Shown piece after piece: positions 6,935 to 15,587 of a stretch of DNA of 21,051 nucleotides. The translations under genes were made by a program, and so were the position numbers. Each line of letters begins with the position of its first letter. Position 1 is the first letter of the stretch. The stretch is from positions 1 through 21,051 of the forward strand of contig DASZVN010000232.1 in assembly GCA_035547055.1 (NCBI GenBank), given 5' to 3'. The notes below the pieces were generated by a model. The model was not told the origin of the DNA. It made no database searches and saw only the letters and a program-made list of their open reading frames with translations. The stretch is from DASZVN01 sp035547055. GTDB lineage: Bacteria > Pseudomonadota > Alphaproteobacteria > Rhizobiales > Methylopilaceae.

Positions 6935-7707
6935 CGATCGACCGCCGCCGCTTCCTGACCCGCGCCGCGGCCGCGGGCTCGGCCCTCGTCCTCGCCGGAT
7001 GCGACAAGCTCTCCGAGACGCCGTGGTGGCGGGCGACGCTCGACAGCGCCGAGGCCGCGACCAAGAACGTGCAGCGCGCCATCCTGCCGCGGCAGAAGAT
7101 GGCGCAGGAATATCCGGCCTCGGCGATCTCCAAGCAGTTCCGCGCCAACGGGTCGACCGATCCCGGCGCCGGCAACCCCGCCTATGCGGCGCTCGCCGCC
7201 AGCGGCTTCGCCGACTGGAAGCTCGAAGTCGGCGGACTGGTCGAGCAGCCGACCGCGTTCTCGCTGGCGGACCTCCACGCCATGCCGGCGCAGACCCAGA
7301 TCACCCGCCACGACTGCGTTGAGGGCTGGAGCTGCATCGGCGAGTGGACCGGGGTGCGCCTGTCCCACGTGCTCGACCAGGTGAAGCTCAAGCCCGAGGC
7401 GAAATACATCCTGTTTCGCTGCTACGACTCGCTGGAGCAGACGCTCGACAATTCCGGCCAGTATTACGAGACCATCGACCTGGAGGATGCTCGCCATCCC
7501 CAGACCATCCTGGCCTACGGGATGAACGGCAAGACGCTGCCGGTGCCCTACGGCGCGCCGCTCCGCCTCCGTGTCGAGCGCCAGCTCGGCTACAAGATGG
7601 CGAAATACCTTCGCCGGATCGAGGCGGTCGCAGCCTTCGACAAGATCGGCCGCGGCCATGGCGGTTTCTGGGAGGACCGCGGCTACGAGTGGTATGCCGG
7701 CATCTGA
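6931..7707 (+). CDS. Tat-exported molybdopterin-dependent oxidoreductase, sulfite-oxidase fold, probable lipoprotein
   Basis: A 258-residue protein of the sulfite oxidase/MsrP superfamily (COG2041). The N-terminus is a twin-arginine signal (RRRFL at 5-9) followed by a lipobox LAGC with C24, so the protein is probably exported folded with its cofactor and anchored by lipid in the periplasm. C129 in HDCVEGWSCIGEW is the expected molybdenum-ligating Cys of the fold. The later blocks GQYYETIDLEDA and LPVPYGAPLRLRVERQLGYKMAKY match the cofactor-binding region of MsrP-like proteins. It is shorter than MsrP (about 330 residues) and its partner is a b561-like cytochrome, not the MsrQ/YedZ type. The substrate (sulfite, sulfoxide, nitrogen oxide or other) cannot be told from sequence. 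It overlaps the cytochrome b gene by four bases and precedes an acylphosphatase gene by 18 bp. Confidence 0.9.
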   Translation: MTIDRRRFLTRAAAAGSALVLAGCDKLSETPWWRATLDSAEAATKNVQRAILPRQKMAQEYPASAISKQFRANGSTDPGAGNPAYAALAASGFADWKLEVGGLVEQPTAFSLADLHAMPAQTQITRHDCVEGWSCIGEWTGVRLSHVLDQVKLKPEAKYILFRCYDSLEQTLDNSGQYYETIDLEDARHPQTILAYGMNGKTLPVPYGAPLRLRVERQLGYKMAKYLRRIEAVAAFDKIGRGHGGFWEDRGYEWYAGI

Positions 7708-7725
7708 ACCTGGCGGGAGGCACCG

Positions 7726-8010
7726 ATGACCCGGATCGTGAGCCTTTCCATCCGCGGGCGCGTGCAGGGCGTCGGCTACCGGGTGTTCCTGCGCGACGAG
7801 GCGCTGGCGCTCGGCCTCGGCGGCTGGGTTCGGAACCGCCGCGACGGCACCGTCGAGGCGCTGCTCGGCGGTCCGCCGGAAGCGATCGCCCGGCTCGTTC
7901 AGGCGGCGCGCGCCGGCCCGCCCGGCGCGGCGGTCGATGCCGTCGAAGAGGCCGAGGCGCCCGCCGGAACCACGGTCGCGGCCGGAATCGCGGTGCTGTC
8001 GACCGAGTGA
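7726..8010 (+). CDS. acyP: Acylphosphatase
   Basis: A 94-residue small alpha/beta sandwich enzyme that hydrolyses acyl phosphates. The family signature GRVQGVGYRVF (11-21) carries the catalytic R19, and GWVRNRRDGTVEA carries the catalytic N37. Length is typical. The start has GGGAGG six bases upstream. It lies 18 bp after the molybdopterin lipoprotein gene and is very likely in the same transcript; no functional link between the two is known from the families, so co-transcription may be coincidental. Confidence 0.95.
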   Translation: MTRIVSLSIRGRVQGVGYRVFLRDEALALGLGGWVRNRRDGTVEALLGGPPEAIARLVQAARAGPPGAAVDAVEEAEAPAGTTVAAGIAVLSTE

Positions 8011-8048
8011 TCCTGCTGTTCCCGTTGGACGAAGGCAGTTGCGCCGGA

Positions 8049-8073
8049 GGGCGGAACGCGCTCAATTCCGCCC
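8049..8073. terminator. Perfect 8-bp hairpin after acyP
   Basis: GGGCGGAA (8049-8056) pairs with TTCCGCCC (8066-8073) around a 9-nt loop, 38 bp past the acyP stop and 42 bp before the TRAP protein start. No U-run follows, so it may be a weak terminator, an RNA-protecting stem or an operator. Confidence 0.35.
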
Positions 8074-8115
8074 GGATAGGGCATGGGCGCGTTCGCGCGC
8101 GACAGGGAGGAAACC

Positions 8116-9213
<1,098 letters not shown>

Positions 9214-9230
9214 GCGCCGGTCGTCCCGCC

Positions 9231-9319
9231 GTCATTGCGAGGAGCGTAGCGACGGAGCAATCTGGACTTTTCCCAGCCAGGCCGGCAGCGCTGGATTGCT
9301 TCGCTTCGCTCGCAATGAC
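9231..9319. repeat. Dispersed palindromic repeat, family A copy 2 (reversed)
   Basis: GTCATTGCGAGGAGCG opens the unit and CTGGATTGCTTCGCTTCG to CTCGCAATGAC closes it. Compared with the copies at 916-998 and 20350-20440, the GGAGCG-type arm is on the left, so this copy is in the opposite orientation. It occupies the whole gap between the TRAP protein gene and otsB, and ends one base before the otsB ribosome binding site. Confidence 0.9.
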
Positions 9320-9328
9320 GGAGGCGGC

Positions 9329-10066
9329 ATGACCGGCTTGCCCCGGCCCCTCGATCTCGCTCGCGACGCGCTGTTCCTCGACGTCGACGGCACGCTGCTC
9401 GACATCGCGCCCGGCCCGGACGCGGTCGTGGTGCCCGAGGGGCTGCCGGCCACCCTGGTGCGGCTGGCCGAGCGGCTCGGCGGCGCGCTCGCGCTTCTGA
9501 CCGGGCGCGATATCGCGACCGTCGACCGGCTGATGGCGCCGGCTCGCCTCGCCGTCGCCGGCCTCCACGGCGCCGAGCTCCGCCTGCCCGACGGCACGCG
9601 GCAGGAGGCGGACCCGCCGCCGGAGCTGGGGCCGGTCCGCGCCGCGCTCAGGGCCTTCGTCGCCGCCCGGCCCGGACTTCTCCTCGAGGACAAGGGTGCG
9701 GCGGTGGCGGTTCATTTCCGGGCGGCCCCGGCGCTGGAGGGCGAGGTTGCCGCCGAGGTCCGGCGCCTTGTCGCCGCGGCCGGACCGGCGCTGGCGCTCC
9801 AGGCCGGCAAGATGGTCGCCGAGATCCGTCCCGCCGGTGGCGACAAAGGAAGCGCGCTCGAGAGCTTCCTCGCGCTGCCGCCGTTCATCGGCCGCCGGCC
9901 TGTCGCGATCGGTGACGACTGGACCGACGAAGCCGCCTTCCTCGCCGCCAACCAGGCCGGCGGCCGCTCGCTTCGCGTCGGGCGCGCCGACCGCCCGACT
10001 GCGGCGACGGAAATCGTGGCGTCGCCGGCTGCCCTTCGGAGCTGGATCGCCGCCATCGCCGGCTAA
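9329..10066 (+). CDS. otsB: Trehalose-6-phosphate phosphatase OtsB
   Basis: A 245-residue HAD-superfamily phosphatase that removes phosphate from trehalose 6-phosphate, the second step of the OtsA-OtsB route. HAD motif I is DVDGT with nucleophile D18 and acid D20. Motif II is LLTGRD, motif III is K173 in GGDKGSAL, and motif IV is GDDWTDEAAF at 195-204 with the magnesium-binding acids. GLHGAE of the cap domain is also present. ATG 9329 has GGAG six bases upstream; the open frame extends further into the family A repeat but that part is not coding. otsA follows after 136 bp. Trehalose made here serves as an osmotic and desiccation protectant in the cytoplasm. Confidence 0.95.
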   Translation: MTGLPRPLDLARDALFLDVDGTLLDIAPGPDAVVVPEGLPATLVRLAERLGGALALLTGRDIATVDRLMAPARLAVAGLHGAELRLPDGTRQEADPPPELGPVRAALRAFVAARPGLLLEDKGAAVAVHFRAAPALEGEVAAEVRRLVAAAGPALALQAGKMVAEIRPAGGDKGSALESFLALPPFIGRRPVAIGDDWTDEAAFLAANQAGGRSLRVGRADRPTAATEIVASPAALRSWIAAIAG

Positions 10067-10190
10067 GGCAGGCGGCGCGCGCTTTTTCCGTCGGCTACTG
10101 CCGTGCGATCGGCGGCAGCAACCTGTCCATGGCTCGCCGATGCGCTATGATTATGGTGCGGGCGTAGCGGACCGGCCTGCGTGGTCCCGC

Positions 10191-10196
10191 GGAGGG
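10191..10196 (+). promoter_or_regulatory. Strong ribosome binding site fixing the TTG start of otsA
   Basis: GGAGGG at 10191-10196 lies six bases before TTG 10203. The next in-frame ATG upstream (10140) has no such site and would add 21 residues that do not look like OtsA, so the TTG is preferred. Confidence 0.7.
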
Positions 10197-10202
10197 TGTT
10201 GC

Positions 10203-11606
10203 TTGGCGCGTCTCGTCGTGGTGTCGAACCGGGTGCCGGTGCCCTCGGCCAAATCGCGGCCGGCCAGCGCCGGAGGGCTCGCGATCGCGGTCGACGCCGC
10301 CCTGAAGGCGCACGGCGGGATGTGGTTCGGCTGGTCGGGCAAGGCCAGCGCTGAGCGCGAGACCGAGTGGCTCGAAATCCGCGAGTTCGGCGACGTCACC
10401 TACGCGGTGGCTGATCTCAGCAAGCGTGACATCGACGAATATTATACCGGCTTCGCCAACCGCGCGCTCTGGCCGCTGTGCCACTACCGGCTCGACCTGA
10501 CCGAATTCGCGCGCAAGGACATGGCGGGCTATTTCCGCGTCAACCGCTTCTTCGCCCGCCTGCTGGCGCCGCTGCTGCGGCCCGACGACCTCATCTGGGT
10601 CCACGACTACCATCTGATCCCGATGGCGTCGGAGCTGCGCCAGATGGGCGTGCGCAACCGCATCGGCTTCTTCCTCCATATCCCGTGGCCGCCGGCCGAC
10701 GTGCTGGCCGCGCTGCCCGTGCACGAGACCATCGTCCGCGGCCTCGCCTCGTATGATCTCGTCGGCTTCCAGACCGACTACGACGCCGACAATTTCGCCG
10801 GCTGCATGCTGCGCGAGGGCTTCGGCACCGCGCTCGGCGGCGGCTGGTTCGAGGCCTATGGCCACCGCTTCCGCGTCGGCGCCTTCCCGATCGGGATCGA
10901 CACCGACCAGTTCGTCCGCATGGCCGCGGAGAGCGCCAAGAACCCGATCGTCCGCCGCACCCGCGAGAGCCTCGGCCGCTGCGACCTCATCATCGGGGTC
11001 GACCGGCTCGACTATTCCAAGGGCATCACCGAGCGGCTGGAGAGCTTCGCGCGCTATTTCGAGATCAACCCGGCCGCGCGAGGCCGGCTGACCTATCTCC
11101 AGGTCACGCCGAAATCGCGCTCCGAGGTGCCCGAATATGCCGATATGCAGCACCAGGTCGCCGAGCTCGCCGGCCGCGTGAACGGCGCGCTCGGCGATGT
11201 CGACTGGACGCCGATCCGCTATGTCAACCGCGCGATCAGCCGTCCCGCCCTGGCGGGGCTCTACCGGCTCGCCAAGGTCGGGCTGGTGACGCCGCTCCGC
11301 GACGGCATGAACCTCGTCGCCAAGGAATATGTCGCCGCGCAGGACCCGCACGATCCTGGCGTCCTGGTGCTGTCGCGCTTCGCCGGCGCGGCCCGCGAGC
11401 TCGACGGTGCGCTGATCGTCAATCCCTACGACGTCGAGGCCACCGCCCACGCCATCGGCCGCGCCATCGCGATGCCGGTCGAGGCGCGGCGCGAGCGCTG
11501 GGCCTCGATGATGCCGCGCCTCATCCGGCACGACGTGGGGGCATGGTGCTCGGACTTCCTCGCCCGCCTGAGCGAGAGCCAGCGCATCCGCCAGCCTGCG
11601 GAATAG
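10203..11606 (+). CDS. otsA: Trehalose-6-phosphate synthase OtsA
   Basis: A 467-residue family GT20 glycosyltransferase that joins UDP-glucose and glucose 6-phosphate. It starts ARLVVVSNRVPVP, followed by the GGLAIAV nucleotide-sugar loop. Active-site blocks sit where expected from the E. coli enzyme: HDYHL at 134-138 (D135), HIPWPP from H159, VDRLDYSKG at 266-274 with R268 and K273 for the phosphates, and DGMNLVAKEY at 367-376. Length is typical. TTG is the likely start. The gene is downstream of otsB as in E. coli otsBA, with 136 bp between them that could hold its own promoter, though none is obvious. A long dyad follows the stop. Confidence 0.95.
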   Translation: MARLVVVSNRVPVPSAKSRPASAGGLAIAVDAALKAHGGMWFGWSGKASAERETEWLEIREFGDVTYAVADLSKRDIDEYYTGFANRALWPLCHYRLDLTEFARKDMAGYFRVNRFFARLLAPLLRPDDLIWVHDYHLIPMASELRQMGVRNRIGFFLHIPWPPADVLAALPVHETIVRGLASYDLVGFQTDYDADNFAGCMLREGFGTALGGGWFEAYGHRFRVGAFPIGIDTDQFVRMAAESAKNPIVRRTRESLGRCDLIIGVDRLDYSKGITERLESFARYFEINPAARGRLTYLQVTPKSRSEVPEYADMQHQVAELAGRVNGALGDVDWTPIRYVNRAISRPALAGLYRLAKVGLVTPLRDGMNLVAKEYVAAQDPHDPGVLVLSRFAGAARELDGALIVNPYDVEATAHAIGRAIAMPVEARRERWASMMPRLIRHDVGAWCSDFLARLSESQRIRQPAE

Positions 11607-11610
11607 GGCG

Positions 11611-11651
11611 CTGGCATCCCGGACGCGGCGACGCCGCGATCCGGGATCCAG
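11611..11651. repeat. 20-bp-arm palindrome between convergent otsA and doxX
   Basis: CTGGCATCCCGGACGCGGCG (11611-11630) pairs with CGCCGCGATCCGGGATCCAG (11632-11651) around one base, with only small bulges. It sits between the stops of two convergent genes and is a good candidate for a two-way terminator or a single-copy dispersed repeat. No U-run follows on either strand. Confidence 0.7.
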
Positions 11652-11671
11652 TGTCGAGCGGCGCACCCGCC

Positions 11672-12109
11672 TCAGGCGTAGGCGCCTTTCCGTGCCGCTT
11701 CGCGATCGATCGCCCAGGCACCAGCGCCGGTGGCGAAGATGTAGAGGCAGATGAAGCAGAGCAGGATCGGCGTGTCGCCGCCGTTGTTGGTCGGCCAGAA
11801 GCTCTTGCCGTGGCCAAAGTCCCAGTACCAGTAGGCCACCGCCATCTCGCCCGAGAGGATGAAGGCCGAGAGCCGCGTCCACAGCCCGATCAGCAGCAGG
11901 AAGCCGAAGACCACCTCGATGACCAGCGCCGGGATTTGGATCGGCAGCAGGCCCATGTGGGCGGTGACGCCGAAGATGTTCAGCAGCGGGATCTGGCCGG
12001 GCGGCGGAAAGCCGATGAACTTCTGCAGTCCGTGGCCGAGGAACACCAGCGCCGTGACGATCCTGAGGATGCTCAGGAGCTGCGACGCATAAGGCTTGCC
12101 CCAATCCAT
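11672..12109 (-). CDS. DoxX family membrane protein
   Basis: A 145-residue inner-membrane protein of the DoxX family. Four hydrophobic segments are seen: LLSILRIVTALVFLGHGLQK, the IQIPALVIEVVFGFLLLIGLW stretch, the LSGEMAVAYWYW stretch, and the ILLCFICLYIFATGAGAWAID stretch. The first segment with FLGHGLQKF and the LxxGE-like SGEMAVAY are family hallmarks. Some DoxX proteins take part in quinone or sulfur redox reactions or oxidative-stress complexes, but most have no assigned role. The start at 12109 has GGGGGAA upstream. It is divergent from the cupin gene with 179 bp between them that must contain both promoters. Confidence 0.9.
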   Translation of the reverse strand: MDWGKPYASQLLSILRIVTALVFLGHGLQKFIGFPPPGQIPLLNIFGVTAHMGLLPIQIPALVIEVVFGFLLLIGLWTRLSAFILSGEMAVAYWYWDFGHGKSFWPTNNGGDTPILLCFICLYIFATGAGAWAIDREAARKGAYA

Positions 12110-12288
12110 GTTGTTTCCCCCAAATTATGGTCGGCGACAGACTCGCCACCTTGGATTAGCTTCCCTGGCAAAACCGCCCGCGCTACACACGAATTGGTGA
12201 TTGTCCACCGCAATCGGCAGCGGCGCGGGCTTGCGTCGGGGCGGCGGTTTGCCATGCTGCGGGCGCACGCGACGATAGGGGGCGAGGA

Positions 12289-12843
12289 ATGGTCAAGGCG
12301 GTCCGCCGGGTGGTGACGGGGCACGATGCGAGCGGCAAGGCGGTCGTGGTGAGCGACGGGCCGGCCACCAACGTGCGCGAGCGGCCGGCGATGGCCGGGA
12401 TGGCGTCACACCTCCTTTGGGTCACGGACGAGACGCCCGCCGACATCGCCGGCAACGCTGACCGTGCCGCGCGCGAGATCGGCGTCGCGCCGCCGGCCGG
12501 CGGCTCGATCCTCCGCGTGGTCGACTTCCCGCCCGAGACGGCACAGGCGACGACGACGCTCGACAACGCCACCATGCTCCGCGACATGGGGCTTTCGGCC
12601 GACAATCCGGCGGCGAAGATCGCCCATCCTGGCGCCCACCGCACCCGCAGCATCGACTACGCGATCGTGCTGTCGGGCGAGATCGACATGTGGCTCGACG
12701 ATTCCGCCGTGCATCTCAAGGCCGGCGACATCCTGATCCAGCAGGGCACCAACCACGCCTGGGTCAATCGCGGGACGGAGACCTGCCGCATCGTCTTCGT
12801 CCTGATCGACGCTGTCGCGCCACCGGCGCACGCGCAATCGTAG
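12289..12843 (+). CDS. Cupin domain protein
   Basis: A 184-residue soluble protein with one C-terminal cupin beta-barrel. The barrel part is HPGAHRTRSIDYAIVLSGEI followed by LKAGDILIQQGTNHAWVNRG, which carry His and Glu residues at positions that bind a metal in active cupins. The N-terminal 70 residues form an extra strand-rich segment. Family members include dioxygenases, isomerases and small-molecule sensors; nothing here singles one out. ATG 12289 is close to an AGGGGGCGAGG stretch. In the divergent promoter gap upstream, GATTG and CAATC (12199-12215) form a small dyad that could bind a regulator, but it is weak. A family C repeat follows the stop after eight bases. Confidence 0.85.
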   Translation: MVKAVRRVVTGHDASGKAVVVSDGPATNVRERPAMAGMASHLLWVTDETPADIAGNADRAAREIGVAPPAGGSILRVVDFPPETAQATTTLDNATMLRDMGLSADNPAAKIAHPGAHRTRSIDYAIVLSGEIDMWLDDSAVHLKAGDILIQQGTNHAWVNRGTETCRIVFVLIDAVAPPAHAQS

Positions 12844-12851
12844 CGATCGTA

Positions 12852-12923
12852 GGGTGGGCATCGGCGACGCCGATGCCCACGTAACGGGGTGCCGCAGGTG
12901 GCCATGCTGACGCACGCCCACCC
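12852..12923. repeat. MITE-like palindromic repeat, family C copy 1
   Basis: GTGGGCATCGGCG (12854-12866) pairs perfectly with CGCCGATGCCCAC (12868-12880). The left end GGGTGGGC (12852-12859) can instead pair with GCCCACCC at 12916-12923, the right end of the unit. The same ends and the same first hairpin recur at 15009-15141, so the two copies bracket parE. Short terminal inverted repeats with a TA beside the left end suggest a small non-autonomous mobile unit. Confidence 0.8.
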
Positions 12924-12977
12924 GACGGCACGCCGCCGTGCGATAATTCCTTAGCGAATCAGGCTGATCCTTCTTCC

Positions 12978-14999
12978 ATGCCGAAGACCCAGAACCTCTT
13001 TGACCTGCCCGCCCAGGCCGAGCCGCGCGCGGCGTCCCGTGCCTCCCGCGGCGGGACCCACGGCGAGAGCGAATACACCGCCGCCGACATCGAGGTGCTG
13101 GAGGGGTTGGAGCCGGTTCGGCGCCGCCCCGGCATGTATGTCGGCGGCACCGACGAGAAGGCGCTGCATCACCTCTTCGCCGAGGTCATCGACAACGCCA
13201 TGGACGAAGCCGTCGCCGGCCACGCCAGCGTCATCTCGGTCGAGGTCGAGGCCTCGGGCTTCGTCTCGGTCTCGGACAACGGCCGCGGCATCCCGATCGA
13301 CCGCCACCCGCGCTTCCCTGACAAGTCGGCGCTGGAGGTGATCCTGACGACGCTGCACTCGGGCGGGAAGTTCGGCTCGAAGGCCTATTCCACCTCGGGC
13401 GGCCTCCACGGTGTCGGTGTCTCGGTGGTCAACGCGCTGTCGGAGCGGCTCGAGATCGAGGTCGCCCGCGGCCAGAAGCTCTATCGCCAGGTCTATGCCC
13501 GCGGCGTGCCGGAGACGAAGCTCGAGGAGGTCGGCCCGGTCCACAACCGGCGCGGCACCAAGGTGCGCTTCCGGCCCGACCCGAAGATCTTTGGCGCCGG
13601 CGCCGCCTTCAAGCCGCCGCGTCTGTTCGCCTCGACCCGGGCCAAGGCCTATCTCTTCGCCGGCGTCGAGATCCGCTGGTCCTGCGCGCCGGAGCTGCTC
13701 GCCGGCGCGGACGACGTGCCGGCGCAGGCGAGCTTTCGCTTTCCCGGTGGTCTCAAGGACTATCTGTCGGCAACGCTCGAAGGCCAGCCGCTTCTCACCG
13801 ACGAGGTGTTTGCCGGCAAGGTCGAGGCTGCCGACGGCCCCGGCGCGGTCGAGTGGGCTGTGGCCTGGCTCGACGACGGCGACGGGTTCCTCCGCTCCTA
13901 CTGCAACACCATCCCGACGCCCGAGGGCGGCACCCACGAGCAGGGGCTGCGGGCGGCGCTGCTCCGCGGCCTCCGCGGCCATGCCGAATTGATCGGCAAC
14001 AAGAAGTTCAAGGACGTCGTCGGCGACGACGTCACCGCGAACCTCGCCGGCCTGCTCTCGGTCTTCATGCGCGAGCCGGAGTTCCAGGGCCAGACCAAGG
14101 AACGGCTGTCGTCGGCCGACGCGGTGCGCCAGGTCGAGACCGCGATGCGCGACGCCTTCGACCATTGGCTCGCCGCCTCGCCCAACCAGGCCAAGCGGCT
14201 GATCGAGCGCATCGTCGAGCGCGCCGAGGAGCGGATGCGCCGCAAGGCCGAGCGCGAGACGCTCCGGAAGAGCGCGACGCGCAAGCTGCGCCTGCCCGGC
14301 AAGCTCGCCGACTGCACCCAGAGCGGGGCGGCCGGTGCCGAGCTCTTTATCGTCGAGGGCGATTCGGCCGGCGGCTCGGCCAAGCAGGCGCGCGACCGCG
14401 CCACCCAGGCGATCCTGCCGCTCCGCGGCAAGATCCTGAACGTCGCCTCCGCCGGCGCCGACAAGCTGGCGCAGAACCAGCAGCTCGCCGACCTCGTGCT
14501 CGCGCTCGGCTGCGGCACGCGCAAGGATTTTCGCGAGGACGAGCTGCGCTACGAGAAGGTCATCGTGATGACCGACGCCGACGTCGACGGTGCCCACATC
14601 GCGTCGCTGCTCGTGACGTTCTTCTACCGCGAGATGCCGCAGCTCATCCGCTCGGGCCATCTCTTCCTCGCGGTGCCGCCGCTCTACCGCGTGACCCACG
14701 GCGCGACCAGCGCCTATGCCCGCGACGACGCCGATCTCAAGCGCGTCCTCGAGACGCCGGCATTCAAGGGCAAGAAGGTCGAGATCGGCCGCTTCAAGGG
14801 CCTTGGCGAGATGATGCCGCAGCAGCTCCGCGAGACCACGATGGATCCGCGCAAGCGCTCGATGCTGAAGGTCGAGATCGCCGAGGACGACGAGATGGAG
14901 ACCCGCCACACCGTCGAGCGCCTGATGGGCACCAAGGCGGAATCGCGCTTCCGTTTCATCCAGGAGCGCGCGCCCTTCGCCGGCGAGCTCGACGTGTAG
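12978..14999 (+). CDS. parE: DNA topoisomerase IV subunit B
   Basis: A 673-residue ATPase subunit of topoisomerase IV, which with ParC separates linked daughter chromosomes. The GHKL ATPase domain has EVIDNAMDEA (E69, N73), DNGRGIP from D100 and GGLHGVG at 141-147. A transducer domain follows. The TOPRIM domain has EGDSAGGSAKQARDR starting at E460 and DADVDG at 533-538, which bind the catalytic magnesium; IGRFKGLGEM and METRHTVERLMG close the protein. Length about 670 and the absence of the GyrB insert support ParE over GyrB. An N-terminal extension of about 30 low-complexity residues precedes the ATPase domain, as seen in other alphaproteobacterial ParE. The gene stands between two family C repeats. 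Confidence 0.96.
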   Translation: MPKTQNLFDLPAQAEPRAASRASRGGTHGESEYTAADIEVLEGLEPVRRRPGMYVGGTDEKALHHLFAEVIDNAMDEAVAGHASVISVEVEASGFVSVSDNGRGIPIDRHPRFPDKSALEVILTTLHSGGKFGSKAYSTSGGLHGVGVSVVNALSERLEIEVARGQKLYRQVYARGVPETKLEEVGPVHNRRGTKVRFRPDPKIFGAGAAFKPPRLFASTRAKAYLFAGVEIRWSCAPELLAGADDVPAQASFRFPGGLKDYLSATLEGQPLLTDEVFAGKVEAADGPGAVEWAVAWLDDGDGFLRSYCNTIPTPEGGTHEQGLRAALLRGLRGHAELIGNKKFKDVVGDDVTANLAGLLSVFMREPEFQGQTKERLSSADAVRQVETAMRDAFDHWLAASPNQAKRLIERIVERAEERMRRKAERETLRKSATRKLRLPGKLADCTQSGAAGAELFIVEGDSAGGSAKQARDRATQAILPLRGKILNVASAGADKLAQNQQLADLVLALGCGTRKDFREDELRYEKVIVMTDADVDGAHIASLLVTFFYREMPQLIRSGHLFLAVPPLYRVTHGATSAYARDDADLKRVLETPAFKGKKVEIGRFKGLGEMMPQQLRETTMDPRKRSMLKVEIAEDDEMETRHTVERLMGTKAESRFRFIQERAPFAGELDV

Positions 15000-15008
15000 G
15001 GCACTTCA

Positions 15009-15141
15009 TAGGGTGGGCATCGGCTTGCCGGTGCCCACGTCAACACGGGCTCGCCCGTGTTGAGCGCTTGTGGTTGCGAAAGTCGGGCGAGCCCGACTTT
15101 CGTCCGGGTCGCGCGCGGGCATGCTGCGTGTGCCCACCCTA
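15009..15141. repeat. Composite family C repeat with four-stem structure, overlaps the marR stop
   Basis: The outer arms TAGGGTGGGCA (15009-15019) and TGCCCACCCTA (15131-15141) are perfect 11-bp inverted repeats. Inside are three hairpins: GTGGGCATCGGC/GCCGGTGCCCAC (15013-15038), CAACACGGGC/GCCCGTGTTG (15041-15062, perfect 10 bp) and CGAAAGTCGGGC/GCCCGACTTTCG (15077-15102, perfect 12 bp). The outer stem and the first hairpin share bases and so compete. The right end provides the TAG stop of marR (15139-15141 on the minus strand). It lies between convergent parE and marR, where it could end both transcripts. Confidence 0.85.
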
Positions 15142-15582
15142 CAATTCTTCGCCGAGCCGCTTCTCCATGGCCCGCGCCATCGTTTCCAACTGGTGGCGGA
15201 AGGTCGCGCGCTGATCCGCGGGGAGGGCGCTCAGCGCCTCCTGGTTGACCTCCTCCACCGCCATGCGGAGCGCGCCGATCTTGCCGCGCGTCGCGGCCGT
15301 CAGCGAGAACAGGGCGACCCGCCGGTCGCGCGCGTCGGGGCGACGCTCGACGATGCCGTCGCGCTCCATCCGCGCCAGCGTTGCCGCCATGGTCGGCTGC
15401 TCGATCGAGGCCCACTCGGCCAGCGCCTTCTGCGACATCGGCTCGGCCTGTGCCAGCGCATTGACCACCGGCAGGTGCCCGGAGGTCAGGCCGATCGCCT
15501 TCAGCTTGCGGTCGGCGAGGCGTCGCAGCAGCCGGCCGGCCCAATGCACGAGATAGCCCATCGAGAGGTCGTCGTCGGCCAT
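15139..15582 (-). CDS. MarR family transcriptional regulator
   Basis: A 147-residue winged-helix repressor-type protein. N- and C-terminal helices form the dimer part, a helix-turn-helix lies at about 48-72 (MSQKALAEWASIEQPTMAATL), and the wing DARDRRVALFSLT at 83-95 has the family DxR..R pattern. It contains no cysteine, so it is not an OhrR-like thiol sensor and probably responds to a small ligand. It is divergent from the cytochrome b561 gene; two matching dyads lie between the genes, just upstream of its own start. No clear ribosome binding site is seen before ATG 15582, so leaderless translation or a start at Met8 (15561) is possible. The TAG stop falls inside the edge of a family C repeat. 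Confidence 0.9.
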   Translation of the reverse strand: MADDDLSMGYLVHWAGRLLRRLADRKLKAIGLTSGHLPVVNALAQAEPMSQKALAEWASIEQPTMAATLARMERDGIVERRPDARDRRVALFSLTAATRGKIGALRMAVEEVNQEALSALPADQRATFRHQLETMARAMEKRLGEEL

Positions 15583-15587
15583 TTTGT

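Noticed and set aside
5252..8010. Treating fasciclin, cytochrome b, molybdoenzyme and acylphosphatase as one operon
   Set aside because: About 207 bp with two palindromes separates the fasciclin gene from the rest, so only the last three are likely co-transcribed.
10095..12149. Long minus-strand open frame across otsA and doxX
   Set aside because: Antisense to otsA, repetitive composition and no recognisable motif; a by-product of high GC.
12951..14909. Long minus-strand open frame opposite parE
   Set aside because: parE has every GHKL and TOPRIM motif; the opposite frame has shadow-type composition.
15009..15141. tRNA or other structured RNA gene in the four-stem region
   Set aside because: Stem lengths, loops and lack of tRNA consensus bases do not fit, and the ends match a repeat found at 12852-12923.
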